A DNA stretch of 22,899 nt from an uncultured bacterium (GCA_905215725.1 CAJMRD010000031.1:1-22899), one strand, 5' to 3'. Shown: positions 7,321 to 15,387, counted from the stretch's first letter. Program-made: numbers and translations. Notes: generated by a model from the sequence alone, not told the origin.

Positions 7321-7343
7321 CGGGATTTCCCGCAGCGCACCTG

Positions 7344-7414
7344 CCAAAAAGGGACAGGTTTGTTTTGGCAGGTTTAGAAGTTTTACCTACCAAAATAAAC
7401 CTGTCCCTTTTTGG
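7344..7414. repeat. Long inverted repeat between nikR and hypF
   Basis: Arms 7344-7373 and 7385-7414 match at 28 of 30 positions around an 11-base loop. The core reads AAAAAGGGACAGGTTT on one arm. A half-related copy is at 15343-15387. On the plus strand the hairpin ends in a T-rich arm, but no unpaired T-run follows. It lies 23 bases before hypF and could reduce or separate expression of hypF from nikR. It looks like a genome-dispersed palindromic element rather than a gene-specific site. Confidence 0.8.
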
Positions 7415-7437
7415 TCGGTTTTGATGAGGGGTGTCGC

Positions 7438-9909
7438 ATGCGGCATGTGCATATTCATGTGACGGGCATTGTGCAGGGCGTTGGCATGCGGCCGTTTGTG
7501 TATCGCGAGGCCATTGCGCATGGCATTTGCGGATGGGTGCTCAATGCGGGCGACGGCGTGCATATCGAGGCGCACGCTCCGGCCGATGCGCTCGATGCTT
7601 TTGTTGCCGCGCTTTCTGAGCATGCGCCTGCGGCAGCCCGCGTAGAGCATGTCGAGGTTGTGGATCTGGCAGCCAACGGCTGGGATACCGCCAATGAACA
7701 GGGTTTTCGCATCGTAGCATCGCAGGACCAGACCGCGCACACCACACTTGTCTCGCCCGATATCGCCACCTGTGACGATTGCCTGCGCGAGTTGTTCGAT
7801 CCCGCCGACCGACGCTATCACTACCCCTTTATCAACTGCACTAACTGCGGCCCACGCTTTACCATCATCCGATCGCTGCCTTATGACCGAGCGGCCACAT
7901 CGATGGACCGTTTCCCCATGTGCCCCGCCTGCGCCGCAGAGTATGCCGATCCACTCGACCGGCGTTTTCACGCGCAGCCCGATGCCTGCTTTGATTGCGG
8001 GCCGCATATTACGTGGCGCGAGGCTGTAAACGGCAATGCGTGCGGGAATTCGTCCGCGACACCGGCCGTCGGCACCACACGCGAGGCCAGCGACGCTATC
8101 ATCGAGCGCTGCGTTGAGCTGCTGGCCAGCGGTGGCATCGTCGCCATCAAGGGCCTGGGCGGATTCCATCTAGCCTGTGACGCTGCCAACGAGCAAGCGG
8201 TGGCCGAGTTGCGCCGTCGCAAACGCCGCAGCAACAAACCACTTGCCGTCATGGTGCGCAGTCTTGCTGATACCGAGCGCCTGTGTCATATCGACGATGC
8301 TGAACGCGATCTGCTCGCCGGCAGTATCCGCCCCATCGTGCTGCTGCGCCGGCGTGCTGTTGACGAGGGCAACGGCAGTTCCCCCGACGCCCTCGCGCTC
8401 GCGCCGTCCGTCGCGCGCGACCTTCCTGAGCTCGGCGTCATGCTCCCCTATACGCCGCTTCAACATCTGTTGCTTGCCGCGGCAGAAGCCTGCGGTATGC
8501 ACGCGCTCGTCATGACCAGCGGAAACCTGAGCGAAGAACCCATCGAGACCGACGACGACCTTGCCTGGGAACACCTCGTTGCCGCCGGCATCGCCGACGC
8601 GCTGCTCGGTAACGACCGCGCGATCCTCTCGCGCTACGACGACTCTGTAGTGCGCGTGGTCGACGGCGCCATTATGCCCGTTCGCCGCGCTCGCGGATAT
8701 GCACCCCAGCCGCTGCCGTTGCCGGCGCTCGACGGCGCTCCGTCCTGCGTGCTCGCCTGCGGGCCACAACAAAAGGCCACGATTGCGCTCACGCGTGAAG
8801 GGACGAACGGCGAGGCGACCTGTTTTGTGTCGCAGCATATCGGCGATGTTGAAAACGGCGGGACCTTCGATGCCTGGAACGCCGCGCGCACACGCTTGGA
8901 AGATCTCTTTGACTTGGCGCCCGCCGCCTTGGCCTGCGATTTACACCCCAGCTATCTATCGGGCCAGTGGGCGCGCGAGCAGACGCGAAAATGCAATCTG
9001 CCGCTCGTCGAGGTGCAGCACCATCATGCGCATATCGCGAGCGTAATGGCCGAGGCCATCGCCGCGGGCCAGCTTACAACCGACGCGCGCGTCCTTGGCA
9101 TCGCCTTTGACGGCACCGGCGCCGGCACCGATGGGACCATTTGGGGCGGCGAGTTTCTTGTTGCCAGCCTTGGCGGCTTTGAGCGCACCGCGCATTTGCG
9201 CACCTGGGCGCTCCCCGGTGGGGCGGCCTCCGTGCGCGACGCCCGCCGCAACGCCTTTGCCCTGCTCAGTGAGCTCGGCCTGCTCGAGCACCCAGGTGCC
9301 GCTCGGCTTTTGGACAGCCTCGACGAGCAAACGCGCAGCGTGACAGCCACCATGATCGAGCGCGGCATCAACAGCCCGCGTACCAGCAGCATGGGGCGTC
9401 TCTTTGATGCCGCGGCAGCAATTCTGGACATCTGCGACAAGGCAACCTACGAGGGCGAACCCGCCATAGAACTCGAAGCCGCCGCCTGGCGCGCGCTCGA
9501 CAACGAAATCGCCCATTTTCCCGACGACAACGCCGGCTATTTCGCATCTGGCCCATCGTGGCTGGACGGCCCCTATGTTCTGGACCAGAAAGCGCTCTTT
9601 GAGGCACTTTTGGGAGGAATTGAAGCCGGAGCGCCCGCCGACAGGCTCGCACTCGATTTCCATGTCGCCGCCGCGCGCTCCTCGGCGCGCATCGCCAGCG
9701 ATATCTGCGTGCACGAGGGCATCGACACCGTCGCGCTCTCGGGCGGCGTGTTCATGAACCGACTTCTGCTTCAGCTTCTCACCCGCGAGCTCAAAAGCGC
9801 AAGCTTTACTGTCCTTGTCCCCCACACCGTACCCGTCAATGACGGTTGCATCGCCTACGGTCAGGCGGCAGTCGCACGCACTCGTCTTGCGCAGATTGCA
9901 TCGCAGTAG
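7438..9909 (+). CDS. hypF: Carbamoyltransferase HypF (cyanide-ligand synthesis)
   Basis: HypF uses carbamoyl phosphate and ATP to carbamoylate the C-terminal cysteine of HypE, the first step toward the CN ligands of [NiFe] hydrogenases. The protein has 823 residues. An acylphosphatase domain (1-90) has catalytic R18 in VQGVGMRPFVYR and N36 in VLNAGDG. Two zinc fingers follow: C112/C115/C134/C137 and C162/C165/C184/C187, each CX2C-X18-CX2C. A YrdC-like domain (about 205-385) contains VAIKGLGGFHLACDA. A Kae1-like ASKHA domain (about 440-820) contains VQHHHAHIASV (H528 onward), IAFDGTGAGTDGTIWGGE and LSGGVFMNRLL. The ATG at 7438 has GAGGGG six bases upstream; the frame opens at 7411, within the palindrome. 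It is complete and slightly longer than E. coli HypF. Confidence 0.97.
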   Translation: MRHVHIHVTGIVQGVGMRPFVYREAIAHGICGWVLNAGDGVHIEAHAPADALDAFVAALSEHAPAAARVEHVEVVDLAANGWDTANEQGFRIVASQDQTAHTTLVSPDIATCDDCLRELFDPADRRYHYPFINCTNCGPRFTIIRSLPYDRAATSMDRFPMCPACAAEYADPLDRRFHAQPDACFDCGPHITWREAVNGNACGNSSATPAVGTTREASDAIIERCVELLASGGIVAIKGLGGFHLACDAANEQAVAELRRRKRRSNKPLAVMVRSLADTERLCHIDDAERDLLAGSIRPIVLLRRRAVDEGNGSSPDALALAPSVARDLPELGVMLPYTPLQHLLLAAAEACGMHALVMTSGNLSEEPIETDDDLAWEHLVAAGIADALLGNDRAILSRYDDSVVRVVDGAIMPVRRARGYAPQPLPLPALDGAPSCVLACGPQQKATIALTREGTNGEATCFVSQHIGDVENGGTFDAWNAARTRLEDLFDLAPAALACDLHPSYLSGQWAREQTRKCNLPLVEVQHHHAHIASVMAEAIAAGQLTTDARVLGIAFDGTGAGTDGTIWGGEFLVASLGGFERTAHLRTWALPGGAASVRDARRNAFALLSELGLLEHPGAARLLDSLDEQTRSVTATMIERGINSPRTSSMGRLFDAAAAILDICDKATYEGEPAIELEAAAWRALDNEIAHFPDDNAGYFASGPSWLDGPYVLDQKALFEALLGGIEAGAPADRLALDFHVAAARSSARIASDICVHEGIDTVALSGGVFMNRLLLQLLTRELKSASFTVLVPHTVPVNDGCIAYGQAAVARTRLAQIASQ

Positions 9910-10043
9910 CTCGCCCTCACACGCCGCTGTGCCCAACCGTCTCACAGGCGTAACGCGTTTGCCCGCGAACCCCGCGAGCGCTACCATCAACTGATGGATT
10001 ATTAAGCGCCCATCCAGCGCAAAGCGTATAAAAGAGGAACATT

Positions 10044-10304
10044 ATGTGCCTTGCCGTTCCCGGTAAAGTAGCCAAACGCGACGATGACCTCAAGGCCACC
10101 GTCGACATGATGGGCATCGAGCGCCCTGTTTCGCTGAGACTCGTGCCGACGGCGCAGGTAGGAGACTATGTTCTCGTGCACGCCGGCTTTGGCATCCAGA
10201 TTGTCGACGAGCAGGAAGCGCAAGAGACGCTCGAGCTTGTTAATGCCATGTCCGAGCTGGTCGAAGAAGACCAGCTTGCCACCAACCCGGCCGAGGCATA
10301 CTAG
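10044..10304 (+). CDS. hypC: Hydrogenase maturation chaperone HypC
   Basis: An 86-residue HypC/HybG family protein. It begins MCLAVPGKV, in which Cys2 is the essential residue that, with HypD, holds the iron during assembly of Fe(CN)2CO. The middle contains VSLRLVPTAQVGDYVLVHAGF, the typical beta-barrel signature (split here at its Gly-Asp turn), followed by an acidic helical tail. AGAGGAA lies upstream of the ATG. Its stop overlaps the hypD GTG by one base, so HypC and HypD are co-translated, as expected for partners. The 134-base gap after hypF shows no terminator; a short CCATCA/TGATGG inverted repeat lies in it. Confidence 0.96.
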   Translation: MCLAVPGKVAKRDDDLKATVDMMGIERPVSLRLVPTAQVGDYVLVHAGFGIQIVDEQEAQETLELVNAMSELVEEDQLATNPAEAY

Positions 10305-11416
10305 TGGCGGCCGAGCAGCCGGCGCGCTCCGGTATCGATTTCTCGGCATTCCGCGATCCCAAGCTGGCTCGCGAGCTCATCGAGCGCATTCATGAGCTTG
10401 TCGGCGACCGCGCCATCAACCTTATGGAAGTCTGCGGCACGCATACCGTGAGCATCGGGCGCTATGGCTTTCGCTCCATTATGCCGGCCGGGCTCAAGCT
10501 GCTGAGCGGCCCGGGCTGCCCCGTCTGCGTCACCGCCAACCGCGACATCGACCACGCAATCGCGCTCGCCAACATAGACGGAGCCATCATCACCACCTTT
10601 GGCGACATGATGCGCGTGCCCGGATCATCCACCTCGCTCGCTGCGCAAAAGGCGGCAGGACGCGACATCCGCATCGTCTATTCCCCGCTCGACGCGCTCG
10701 ACATTGCCGAGCAAAACCCCGATCGCCCGGTCATTTTTATGGGCGTGGGCTTTGAGACTACGACGCCCACCATCGCCGCCGCCATCTTGGAGGCCGAGGC
10801 GCGCGGGCTTTTGAATTTCTCGGTCTATTGCGCCCACAAGACCACGCCGCCGGCGTTGCGCGCCATCGCCAACGACCCCGAGACCGCCATCGACGGCTTT
10901 ATCCTGCCGGGACACGTCGCCACCATCACGGGCTTGGCGCCCTTTAGCTTTTTGGTCGACGAATTCAATACCCCGGGCGTGGTCACGGGATTTGAACCGG
11001 TCGATATCCTGCAGGGCATCTGCATGCTGGTCCAGATGGTTGTCGAGGACAGGCCGGCGATTGACAACGCCTACCGCCGTGGCGTCAACGCAGACGGCAA
11101 CCCCGTGGCGCGCCAGCTGGTCGAGCAGGTGTTTGAGCCATGCGACACCACGTGGCGCGGGCTGGGGCCGATTGCCAACTCGGGCCTTTCCATCCGCCCC
11201 GAGTTCTCGCGCTTTGATGCCCGCGTTCGCTTTGACGTGCCCGTTGAGCCGACGGTTGAGCCGCGCGGATGCCGCTGCGGCGACGTGCTGCGCGGAGCCA
11301 TTACGCCGAGCAGCTGCCCACTCTTTGGCCGCACCTGCACGCCCGAGCACCCCGTCGGCCCGTGCATGGTGAGTTCCGAAGGCAGCTGCGCGGCGTACTA
11401 CCGTTACCGAGTCTAG
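10304..11416 (+). CDS. hypD: Hydrogenase Fe-S maturation protein HypD
   Basis: A 370-residue protein, full family length, that forms the scaffold complex with HypC where iron receives its CN and CO ligands. Family signatures: EVCGTHTVSIGRYG (C44), SGPGCPVCVT (C72, C75), GFETTTPT and HKTTPPAL in the centre, LPGHVATITG, and the C-terminal [4Fe-4S] cysteines in CRCGDVLRGAITPSSCPLFG and TCTPEHPVGPCMVSSEGSC. The GTG at 10304 overlaps the hypC stop, and the next residues lead directly into conserved sequence. It is followed after 48 bases by hypE. Confidence 0.97.
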   Translation: MAAEQPARSGIDFSAFRDPKLARELIERIHELVGDRAINLMEVCGTHTVSIGRYGFRSIMPAGLKLLSGPGCPVCVTANRDIDHAIALANIDGAIITTFGDMMRVPGSSTSLAAQKAAGRDIRIVYSPLDALDIAEQNPDRPVIFMGVGFETTTPTIAAAILEAEARGLLNFSVYCAHKTTPPALRAIANDPETAIDGFILPGHVATITGLAPFSFLVDEFNTPGVVTGFEPVDILQGICMLVQMVVEDRPAIDNAYRRGVNADGNPVARQLVEQVFEPCDTTWRGLGPIANSGLSIRPEFSRFDARVRFDVPVEPTVEPRGCRCGDVLRGAITPSSCPLFGRTCTPEHPVGPCMVSSEGSCAAYYRYRV

Positions 11417-11464
11417 CCCGAACGCCCCCGCGCACTGACACCTCCCACGATTGGAGTTTTGGAT

Positions 11465-12499
11465 ATGTCCCATAGCATCACCGATAGCACCGTCCTGTTG
11501 GGCCACGGCTCCGGCGGACAGATGATGAAGCGCATCATCGATGAGGTCTTTTTAGATGCCTTTGGTTCGCCCGAGCTGCTCGAAGGCAACGATGCCGGCG
11601 TCGCCGCGCTGCCCGCGAGCGGGCGCATCGCCATGTCGACCGACAGCTTTGTAGTCTCGCCGCAGTTCTTCCCCGGTGGCAACATCGGCCGCCTCGCCGT
11701 GTGCGGAACCGTTAACGATGTCGCGACCTCGGGCGCCAACGTGCGCTACCTGTCGTGCGGCTTTATCCTTGAAGAGGGCTATCCCATGGATAAGCTCCGC
11801 CAGATTGTGCAGACGATGGCCGAGACGGCGCACGAGGCGGGCGTGTCCATAATCACGGGCGACACCAAGGTGGTCGAGCGCGGCGGGGCCGACGGCGTCT
11901 ATATCAATACCGCCGGCGTGGGCGAGGTACCCGCGGGCGTGGCGCTCAGCGGCGCAGACTGCCAGCCCGGCGATGTCATCCTGGTCTCGGGTACACTGGG
12001 CGACCACGGTATCGCCATCATGAGCCAACGCGAGGGCCTGGCGTTTTCGAGCACCATCGAAAGCGATGCCGCGCCGCTCAACCACCTGATTGCCGACGTT
12101 TTGGCCGCAGCGCCCGGCACGCGTTGCTTTCGCGACCCCACGCGCGGTGGCCTGGCGTCCACACTCAACGAGTTTGCCCAGGCCAGCGGTGTTGCCATGG
12201 AGGTCGACGAAGATGCCGTGCCCGTGCGTCCCGACGTGCAGGCCGCCTGCGAAATGCTCGGCTACGATGTACTGCAGGTGGCAAACGAGGGCAAGATGGT
12301 TGCCGTCGTGCCTGCCGAGCAAGCCGATGCCGCGCTGGCCGCCATGCGCGCCGCCCGCTACGGCGAGAATGCCGCCATCATCGGTCGCGTGCTGCCGCTT
12401 GCCGAGGGCGCCCGTCCCGCCGTGCGCGTGCGCACCGGCTGGGGTTCGACCCGCATCCTCGACATGCTCGTAGGAGAGCAGCTGCCGAGAATTTGCTAA
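11465..12499 (+). CDS. hypE: Carbamoyl-dehydratase HypE
   Basis: A 344-residue ATP-dependent enzyme that dehydrates the HypF-made thiocarbamate on its own C-terminal cysteine to thiocyanate, then gives the cyanide to HypC-HypD. It ends in GEQLPRIC, with the catalytic cysteine as the last residue, so the C-terminus is intact. The N-terminus LLGHGSGGQMMKRII and SFVVSPQFFPGGNIGRLAV are typical, with ATP-site GDTKVVERGGADGVYINTAG and DPTRGGLASTLNE. ATG 11465 is chosen (TTGGAG eight bases upstream) over the TTG two codons earlier. It is the last hyp gene of the cluster. Confidence 0.97.
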   Translation: MSHSITDSTVLLGHGSGGQMMKRIIDEVFLDAFGSPELLEGNDAGVAALPASGRIAMSTDSFVVSPQFFPGGNIGRLAVCGTVNDVATSGANVRYLSCGFILEEGYPMDKLRQIVQTMAETAHEAGVSIITGDTKVVERGGADGVYINTAGVGEVPAGVALSGADCQPGDVILVSGTLGDHGIAIMSQREGLAFSSTIESDAAPLNHLIADVLAAAPGTRCFRDPTRGGLASTLNEFAQASGVAMEVDEDAVPVRPDVQAACEMLGYDVLQVANEGKMVAVVPAEQADAALAAMRAARYGENAAIIGRVLPLAEGARPAVRVRTGWGSTRILDMLVGEQLPRIC

Positions 12500-12604
12500 C
12501 GACAAAGGCTCAGGGCTATTAAAGATATTCAGATTCCAAACATGCCCGGCACGCATGCCCAGTATCATGGGGTGCGTTTTACAACTCAAGCGGCAGGAGC
12601 ACCC

Positions 12605-13273
12605 ATGGCAGCAGCTTTTTCCCATGTGATCTTTGACCTGGACGGAACCATCCTCAACACGCTCGAGGACCTGGCGGCCGCCGGCAACCATACCTGCAAG
12701 GCGCACGGCTGGCCCACGTTTGCCGTTGACGAGTACCGCTACAAGGTGGGAAACGGCATGCTCAAGCTGGTTGAGCGCTTTATGCCCGCCGAGTACGCAG
12801 GCGACGGCCGCATGTTTGAGCAGACGCTTGCCGAGTTTAGGGCTTACTACGGCGAGCACAAGGAAGACCACACCGCTCCCTATGCCGGCACGATCGAGAT
12901 GCTCGACCGCTTGCGCGCCGCGGGCGTTCAGCTTGCCGTGCTCACTAACAAGGACCACGTCTCGGCGGCTCCGCTTATCGAAAAGTATTTTGGTTCCGAG
13001 CGCTTTGCGCTGGTGCAGGGCCGTGTCGATGCGTTTCCGCCCAAGCCCGAAGCACCCGTCACGCTGCATGTGATGGAAGAGCTAGGCGCCGACCCGGCGA
13101 CCACGCTCTATGTGGGCGATTCCAATGTCGATATCCTGACCGGCCACAACGCCGGCCTTAAGAGTGCGGGCGTCAGCTGGGGTTTCCGCGGCCGCGCAGA
13201 GCTGGAAGCCACCGGCGCCGACTACGTGGTGGACACCCAGGCAGAGCTCGCGGCGCTGGTGCTGGGCGAGTAA
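12605..13273 (+). CDS. HAD-family phosphatase (phosphoglycolate phosphatase-like)
   Basis: A 222-residue HAD hydrolase with a helical cap (subclass I). Motif I is FDLDGTILNT (nucleophile D11, acid D13), motif II VLTNKD, motif III lysine in PPKPEAPV, and motif IV YVGDSNVDILTGHNAG. The overall pattern is closest to Gph/PpaX enzymes, but HAD substrates cannot be read from sequence. The ATG at 12605 has AGGAG seven bases upstream; the frame is open back to 12542 without homology. A weak promoter candidate (TTGCTA 12492-12497, TATTAA 12516-12521) lies across the hypE end, so it may be transcribed separately from hyp. Its 3' side runs into a large palindrome that could end transcription. Confidence 0.9.
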   Translation: MAAAFSHVIFDLDGTILNTLEDLAAAGNHTCKAHGWPTFAVDEYRYKVGNGMLKLVERFMPAEYAGDGRMFEQTLAEFRAYYGEHKEDHTAPYAGTIEMLDRLRAAGVQLAVLTNKDHVSAAPLIEKYFGSERFALVQGRVDAFPPKPEAPVTLHVMEELGADPATTLYVGDSNVDILTGHNAGLKSAGVSWGFRGRAELEATGADYVVDTQAELAALVLGE

Positions 13274-13314
13274 CGAGCGACACTGCTTAACGCAGCTGCG
13301 GCAATTCTTCCGCG

Positions 13315-13362
13315 CGGAAAGCGCATCCCGTTTTGGAGCTCCGGAATGGGATGCGCTTTCCG
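13315..13362. repeat. Near-perfect 48-bp palindrome after the HAD phosphatase gene
   Basis: A symmetric sequence centred between 13338 and 13339 (GGAG/CTCC). The outer 14 bases of the arms (13316-13329 and 13348-13361) are exactly complementary, and the inner part pairs with G-T wobbles. It lies 42 bases past the phosphatase stop and may act as a transcript end or 3' stabiliser. There is no T-run, so it is not a classical terminator. Confidence 0.75.
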
Positions 13363-13376
13363 TTTGAGGCGCATCA

Positions 13377-13486
13377 GGGAAACCGCATCCCGTTTCAGAG
13401 TAATATTCCGGGTCGCACTTTCCGTAACCCACCCCATCCGGAAAATGCGACCCACTATTCGGCCAAAAACCGGGTCGCGGTTTCCC
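13377..13486. repeat. Nested 110-bp compound inverted repeat
   Basis: The outer arms GGGAAACCGC (13377-13386) and its exact complement (13477-13486) enclose a second pair, 13410-13424 and 13439-13453. That inner pair is GGGTCGC-n2-TTTCCG with its complement. CCCG/CGGG extends the outer stem. Left-arm and right-arm sequences share the theme CGCATCCCG/GCGACCCGG with the 13315-13362 palindrome, so the two may be related elements inserted side by side. No coding potential is seen. Confidence 0.75.
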
Positions 13487-13535
13487 AAGCACTCGATGCA
13501 ACGCTGGCACAAGGAATGTCCCCAACTGCCGCCTG

Positions 13536-13749
13536 GTCATTTAAGAACGTCCCCAATGACTACAAGTGCCGCACCATGGCAACGACGCAGGTAGAGGATG
13601 GACAGCGAGCGACGTCCAGGACGAACAAGTTGGCATGAAAAAGGCAAGACATAGACCTTCTGGTCATGCCTTGCCTTTTGAATGACAAATTGTCGTCCTG
13701 GGCGGCGCGCAGCGTCAACTGGTTACGCGGTTCGTAGAACCGCGTAACC
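13536..13749 (-). repeat. Compound hairpin repeat, copy 1, including the terminator of the lipoprotein gene
   Basis: Read on the minus strand from the lipoprotein stop, the order is as follows. A 13-bp perfect hairpin comes first (13721-13733 with 13737-13749, three-base loop), then GACGCTGCGCG, then a long hairpin. The long hairpin has outer arms CCAGGACGA (13616-13624 with 13693-13701), inner arms 13639-13648 with 13670-13679, and loop GACC-AGAA-GGTC. The conserved block CTCGCTGTCC follows, and the unit ends with the short inverted repeat GTCATT...AATGAC (13536-13560). A related copy with different but still paired arms lies at 16941-17193 beside pyrE. Confidence 0.75.
13637..13680 (-). terminator. 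Probable rho-independent terminator of the lipoprotein gene
   Basis: On the minus strand AAAAGGCAAG...GACC AGAA GGTC...CTTGCCTTTTT forms a strong stem ending in five Ts (13637-13641 on the complement). It lies about 70 bases past the lipoprotein stop and is the core of the compound repeat. Confidence 0.75.
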
Positions 13750-13751
13750 CC

Positions 13752-14309
13752 CTAGCTCAGCATTGCATCCATCATCTCGGAGTTGACGGAGTCGTCGGCA
13801 GACCACTCGCCGTCGTCGTTGCAGGTGTACTTGAAGATAACCGTGGTCTTCCTGGGCTCGGTGGCCTTGGTCACATCGACCATAACCTGACCGGCCATCT
13901 TGTACAGCTCGTCATCGGAAGGAACCGTGTCAAGCGCGGCGACCTTCTCCTGATACTGGGTGGAGAAGTCCTCGACGATCTTGTTCATAGACTTGCAGGT
14001 GATAGAGACCTCGGCGGTCGCGACACCCTTGTCCTCGTCGACCGTCACGTCGCCGATCTTGTAGTCAAAGCCCTCGAGATAGGTCTTGGCATACTCCTTG
14101 GGATCGATACCCAGCTGCTCGAACTCGTCGCCCGAAGCCTCCTCCAGACCAGAAAGGAAGTCGTCGCCACCGTTCTTGACCTCGTCAAACTGCGTCGTAA
14201 GATCCTCGGTGATGAGCTCCTCAACCGAAGGACCTCCACAGCCGGAAAGCACGACCACACATGCAACCAAGACGGCCATGAGGGGCGCAAGCAGCAGCTT
14301 CTTTTTCAT
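13752..14309 (-). CDS. Uncharacterised lipoprotein
   Basis: A 185-residue protein with a lipoprotein signal: MKKK, a hydrophobic stretch, then the lipobox VLSGC with C24 as the lipidated residue. The mature part (about 160 residues) is acidic. It has a helical N-terminal half (LITEDLTTQFDEVKNGGDDF), a beta segment YKIGDVTVDEDKGVATAEVS, and a C-terminal TTVIFKYTCNDDGEWSADD. It looks like the NTF2-like or DUF-type lipoproteins common in Gram-positive gut bacteria, but I cannot assign one. The start at 14309 is set by GGGAGGAA upstream and by the signal peptide; the longer open frame to 14489 is not supported. It is anchored to the outer face of the cytoplasmic membrane. It is probably a single-gene unit with its own promoter and terminator. 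Confidence 0.88.
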   Translation of the reverse strand: MKKKLLLAPLMAVLVACVVVLSGCGGPSVEELITEDLTTQFDEVKNGGDDFLSGLEEASGDEFEQLGIDPKEYAKTYLEGFDYKIGDVTVDEDKGVATAEVSITCKSMNKIVEDFSTQYQEKVAALDTVPSDDELYKMAGQVMVDVTKATEPRKTTVIFKYTCNDDGEWSADDSVNSEMMDAMLS

Positions 14310-14374
14310 GTTGTTCCTCCCAATGAGCGGCACTGCGCTTCCCAGACGCGGCGCACGTTGTAATAAGTAAGCCC

Positions 14375-14404
14375 ATACTATCCACTTATGAACACCCTCG
14401 GCAA
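14375..14404 (-). promoter_or_regulatory. Candidate promoter of the lipoprotein gene
   Basis: On the minus strand TTGCCG (14399-14404) and TAGTAT (14375-14380) are 18 bases apart, each matching the consensus at four of six positions. They sit about 65 bases upstream of the ATG. This is pattern-level evidence only. Confidence 0.35.
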
Positions 14405-14488
14405 CGCGAAGGCGCGGTCGGTTCGTTTTAGCGTCCGAACGGTTTGCAAGCCCACCCAACGTGCAATAAAACGCTTTCCCGCGGTACA

Positions 14489-14519
14489 ATAAAAAAGGTG
14501 GCCGGAAAACCCGACCACC
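14489..14519 (-). terminator. Rho-independent terminator of the EIIA gene
   Basis: On the minus strand GGTGGTCGG (14511-14519), a short loop, CCGGCCACC (14497-14505) and a run of six Ts (14491-14496) form a textbook terminator. It lies about 27 bases beyond the EIIA stop. Confidence 0.9.
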
Positions 14520-14545
14520 CTCGCACAGCCTTTGGATGCCGCAGT

Positions 14546-15082
14546 TTACTTGCGGACGACCTTGACGATGGCGTCACCGGCGGCGACGGCGGACTCTGCC
14601 TCAACGGTGAGCTCGACATCGGCAAACTCGGCGGTGTTGGACACGGCCACGACGACGCAGTCCTTGTAACCGGCAGCGGCGATCTTGGCGCGGTCGATCT
14701 TGAGTATGGGCTGGCCAGCCTTCACAACGTCGTCGGCCTTGACGAAGCCCTCGAAGCCATCGCCGTTCATGTTGACGGTATCGACGCCAACGTGCACCAG
14801 AACCTCGATGCCGCTATCGGACTGCAGGCCCACGGCGTGACCCATGGTGACGGTCACCTTACCGTCGCAGGGAGCGTAGACCAGATCGTCCTCGGGCCAC
14901 ACGGCACAGCCCTTGCCCAGAACCTCGCCACCAAAGACGGGATCGGGCACGTCGGCCATCTTGATGACCTTGCCCTTGACGGGCGAGCACAGCACGTCGG
15001 CGCCGGCAGAAGCAGAGATGGAGGCCGGAGCAGCGGCAGCCGCGGGCTCAGCCTTCTTCTTGAACATATCAAACAGACCCAT
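14546..15082 (-). CDS. Stand-alone PTS EIIA component, glucose family (Crr-like)
   Basis: A 178-residue single-domain EIIA of the Glc/PF00358 family. After an Ala-rich flexible start (11-28) come CSPVKGKVIKMADVPDPVFG, then YAPCDGKVTVTMGHAVGLQS with H82, and VLVHVGVDTVNMNGDGF with H97, the phosphorylated histidine. Such proteins pass phosphate from HPr to an EIIB domain, and in some bacteria also control other transporters. No EIIB/EIIC or HPr gene is near, so this is a soluble shared or regulatory subunit. The ATG at 15082 has AGGAG upstream; the open frame to 15361 is a repeat read-through. It has its own promoter and terminator. Confidence 0.93.
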   Translation of the reverse strand: MGLFDMFKKKAEPAAAAAPASISASAGADVLCSPVKGKVIKMADVPDPVFGGEVLGKGCAVWPEDDLVYAPCDGKVTVTMGHAVGLQSDSGIEVLVHVGVDTVNMNGDGFEGFVKADDVVKAGQPILKIDRAKIAAAGYKDCVVVAVSNTAEFADVELTVEAESAVAAGDAIVKVVRK

Positions 15083-15131
15083 ACGTTTTCTCCTCTTGAT
15101 TAAGCGCAACGTTGTGCGCATGCCTACGGTA

Positions 15132-15160
15132 ATTATAGTGCCAAATGGTTCAAATGCTAA
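15132..15160 (-). promoter_or_regulatory. Promoter of the EIIA gene
   Basis: On the minus strand a consensus -10 TATAAT (15132-15137) lies 17 bases downstream of TTAGCA (15155-15160), four of six matches to the -35 consensus. Transcription would begin near 15125, giving a leader of about 40 bases. Confidence 0.65.
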
Positions 15161-15342
15161 GGTGGGGACTCGAATCGCAAGCCCTTCCCGGTAGTGCTCG
15201 TGGGATGAGCATCTCCTTTGCATCGCGGTTCGATAAGCCGAGTATCGCCCACGCGCGGGACGGGCAGAAGCGGGCACGCCAAACCCGATACTTCTTTTCG
15301 CAGCGGCACCCCGCCGCCACCCCGCTCCTGGCACCTCCTGAT
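15161..15342. other. Intergenic stretch with no recognised gene
   Basis: I see no ORF with a ribosome binding site and no tRNA cloverleaf here. There is a small GTGCTC/GAGCAT-type hairpin and GC-rich sequence. Together with the repeats to its right it makes up the 584-base gap before the Fic gene. Confidence 0.5.
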
Positions 15343-15387
15343 ACCTACCGAAACGTGCCAAAATAAACCCGTCCCTTTTTGGTAGGT
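15343..15387. repeat. Partial relative of the nikR-hypF palindrome
   Basis: The core CCAAAATAAACCCGTCCC followed by TTTTTGGTAGGT closely matches one arm of the 7344-7414 element, with one base changed in the GTCCC region. The opposite arm is reduced to ACCTACC (15343-15349), which pairs with GGTAGGT (15381-15387). It is probably a decayed copy of the same element. Confidence 0.6.

Noticed and set aside
11552..13069. Long minus-strand ORF (505 codons) across hypE and the HAD gene
   Set aside because: It spans two well-supported genes in antisense and contains no recognisable domain.
13333..13638. 101-codon ORF in the gap after the HAD gene
   Set aside because: It reads straight through two palindromic elements and part of the compound repeat and has no ribosome binding site.
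15160..15250. Possible tRNA or tRNA remnant (TTCGAGTC on minus, GGTTCGAT on plus)
   Set aside because: Stem pairing fails on both strands; only short unrelated hairpins are present.
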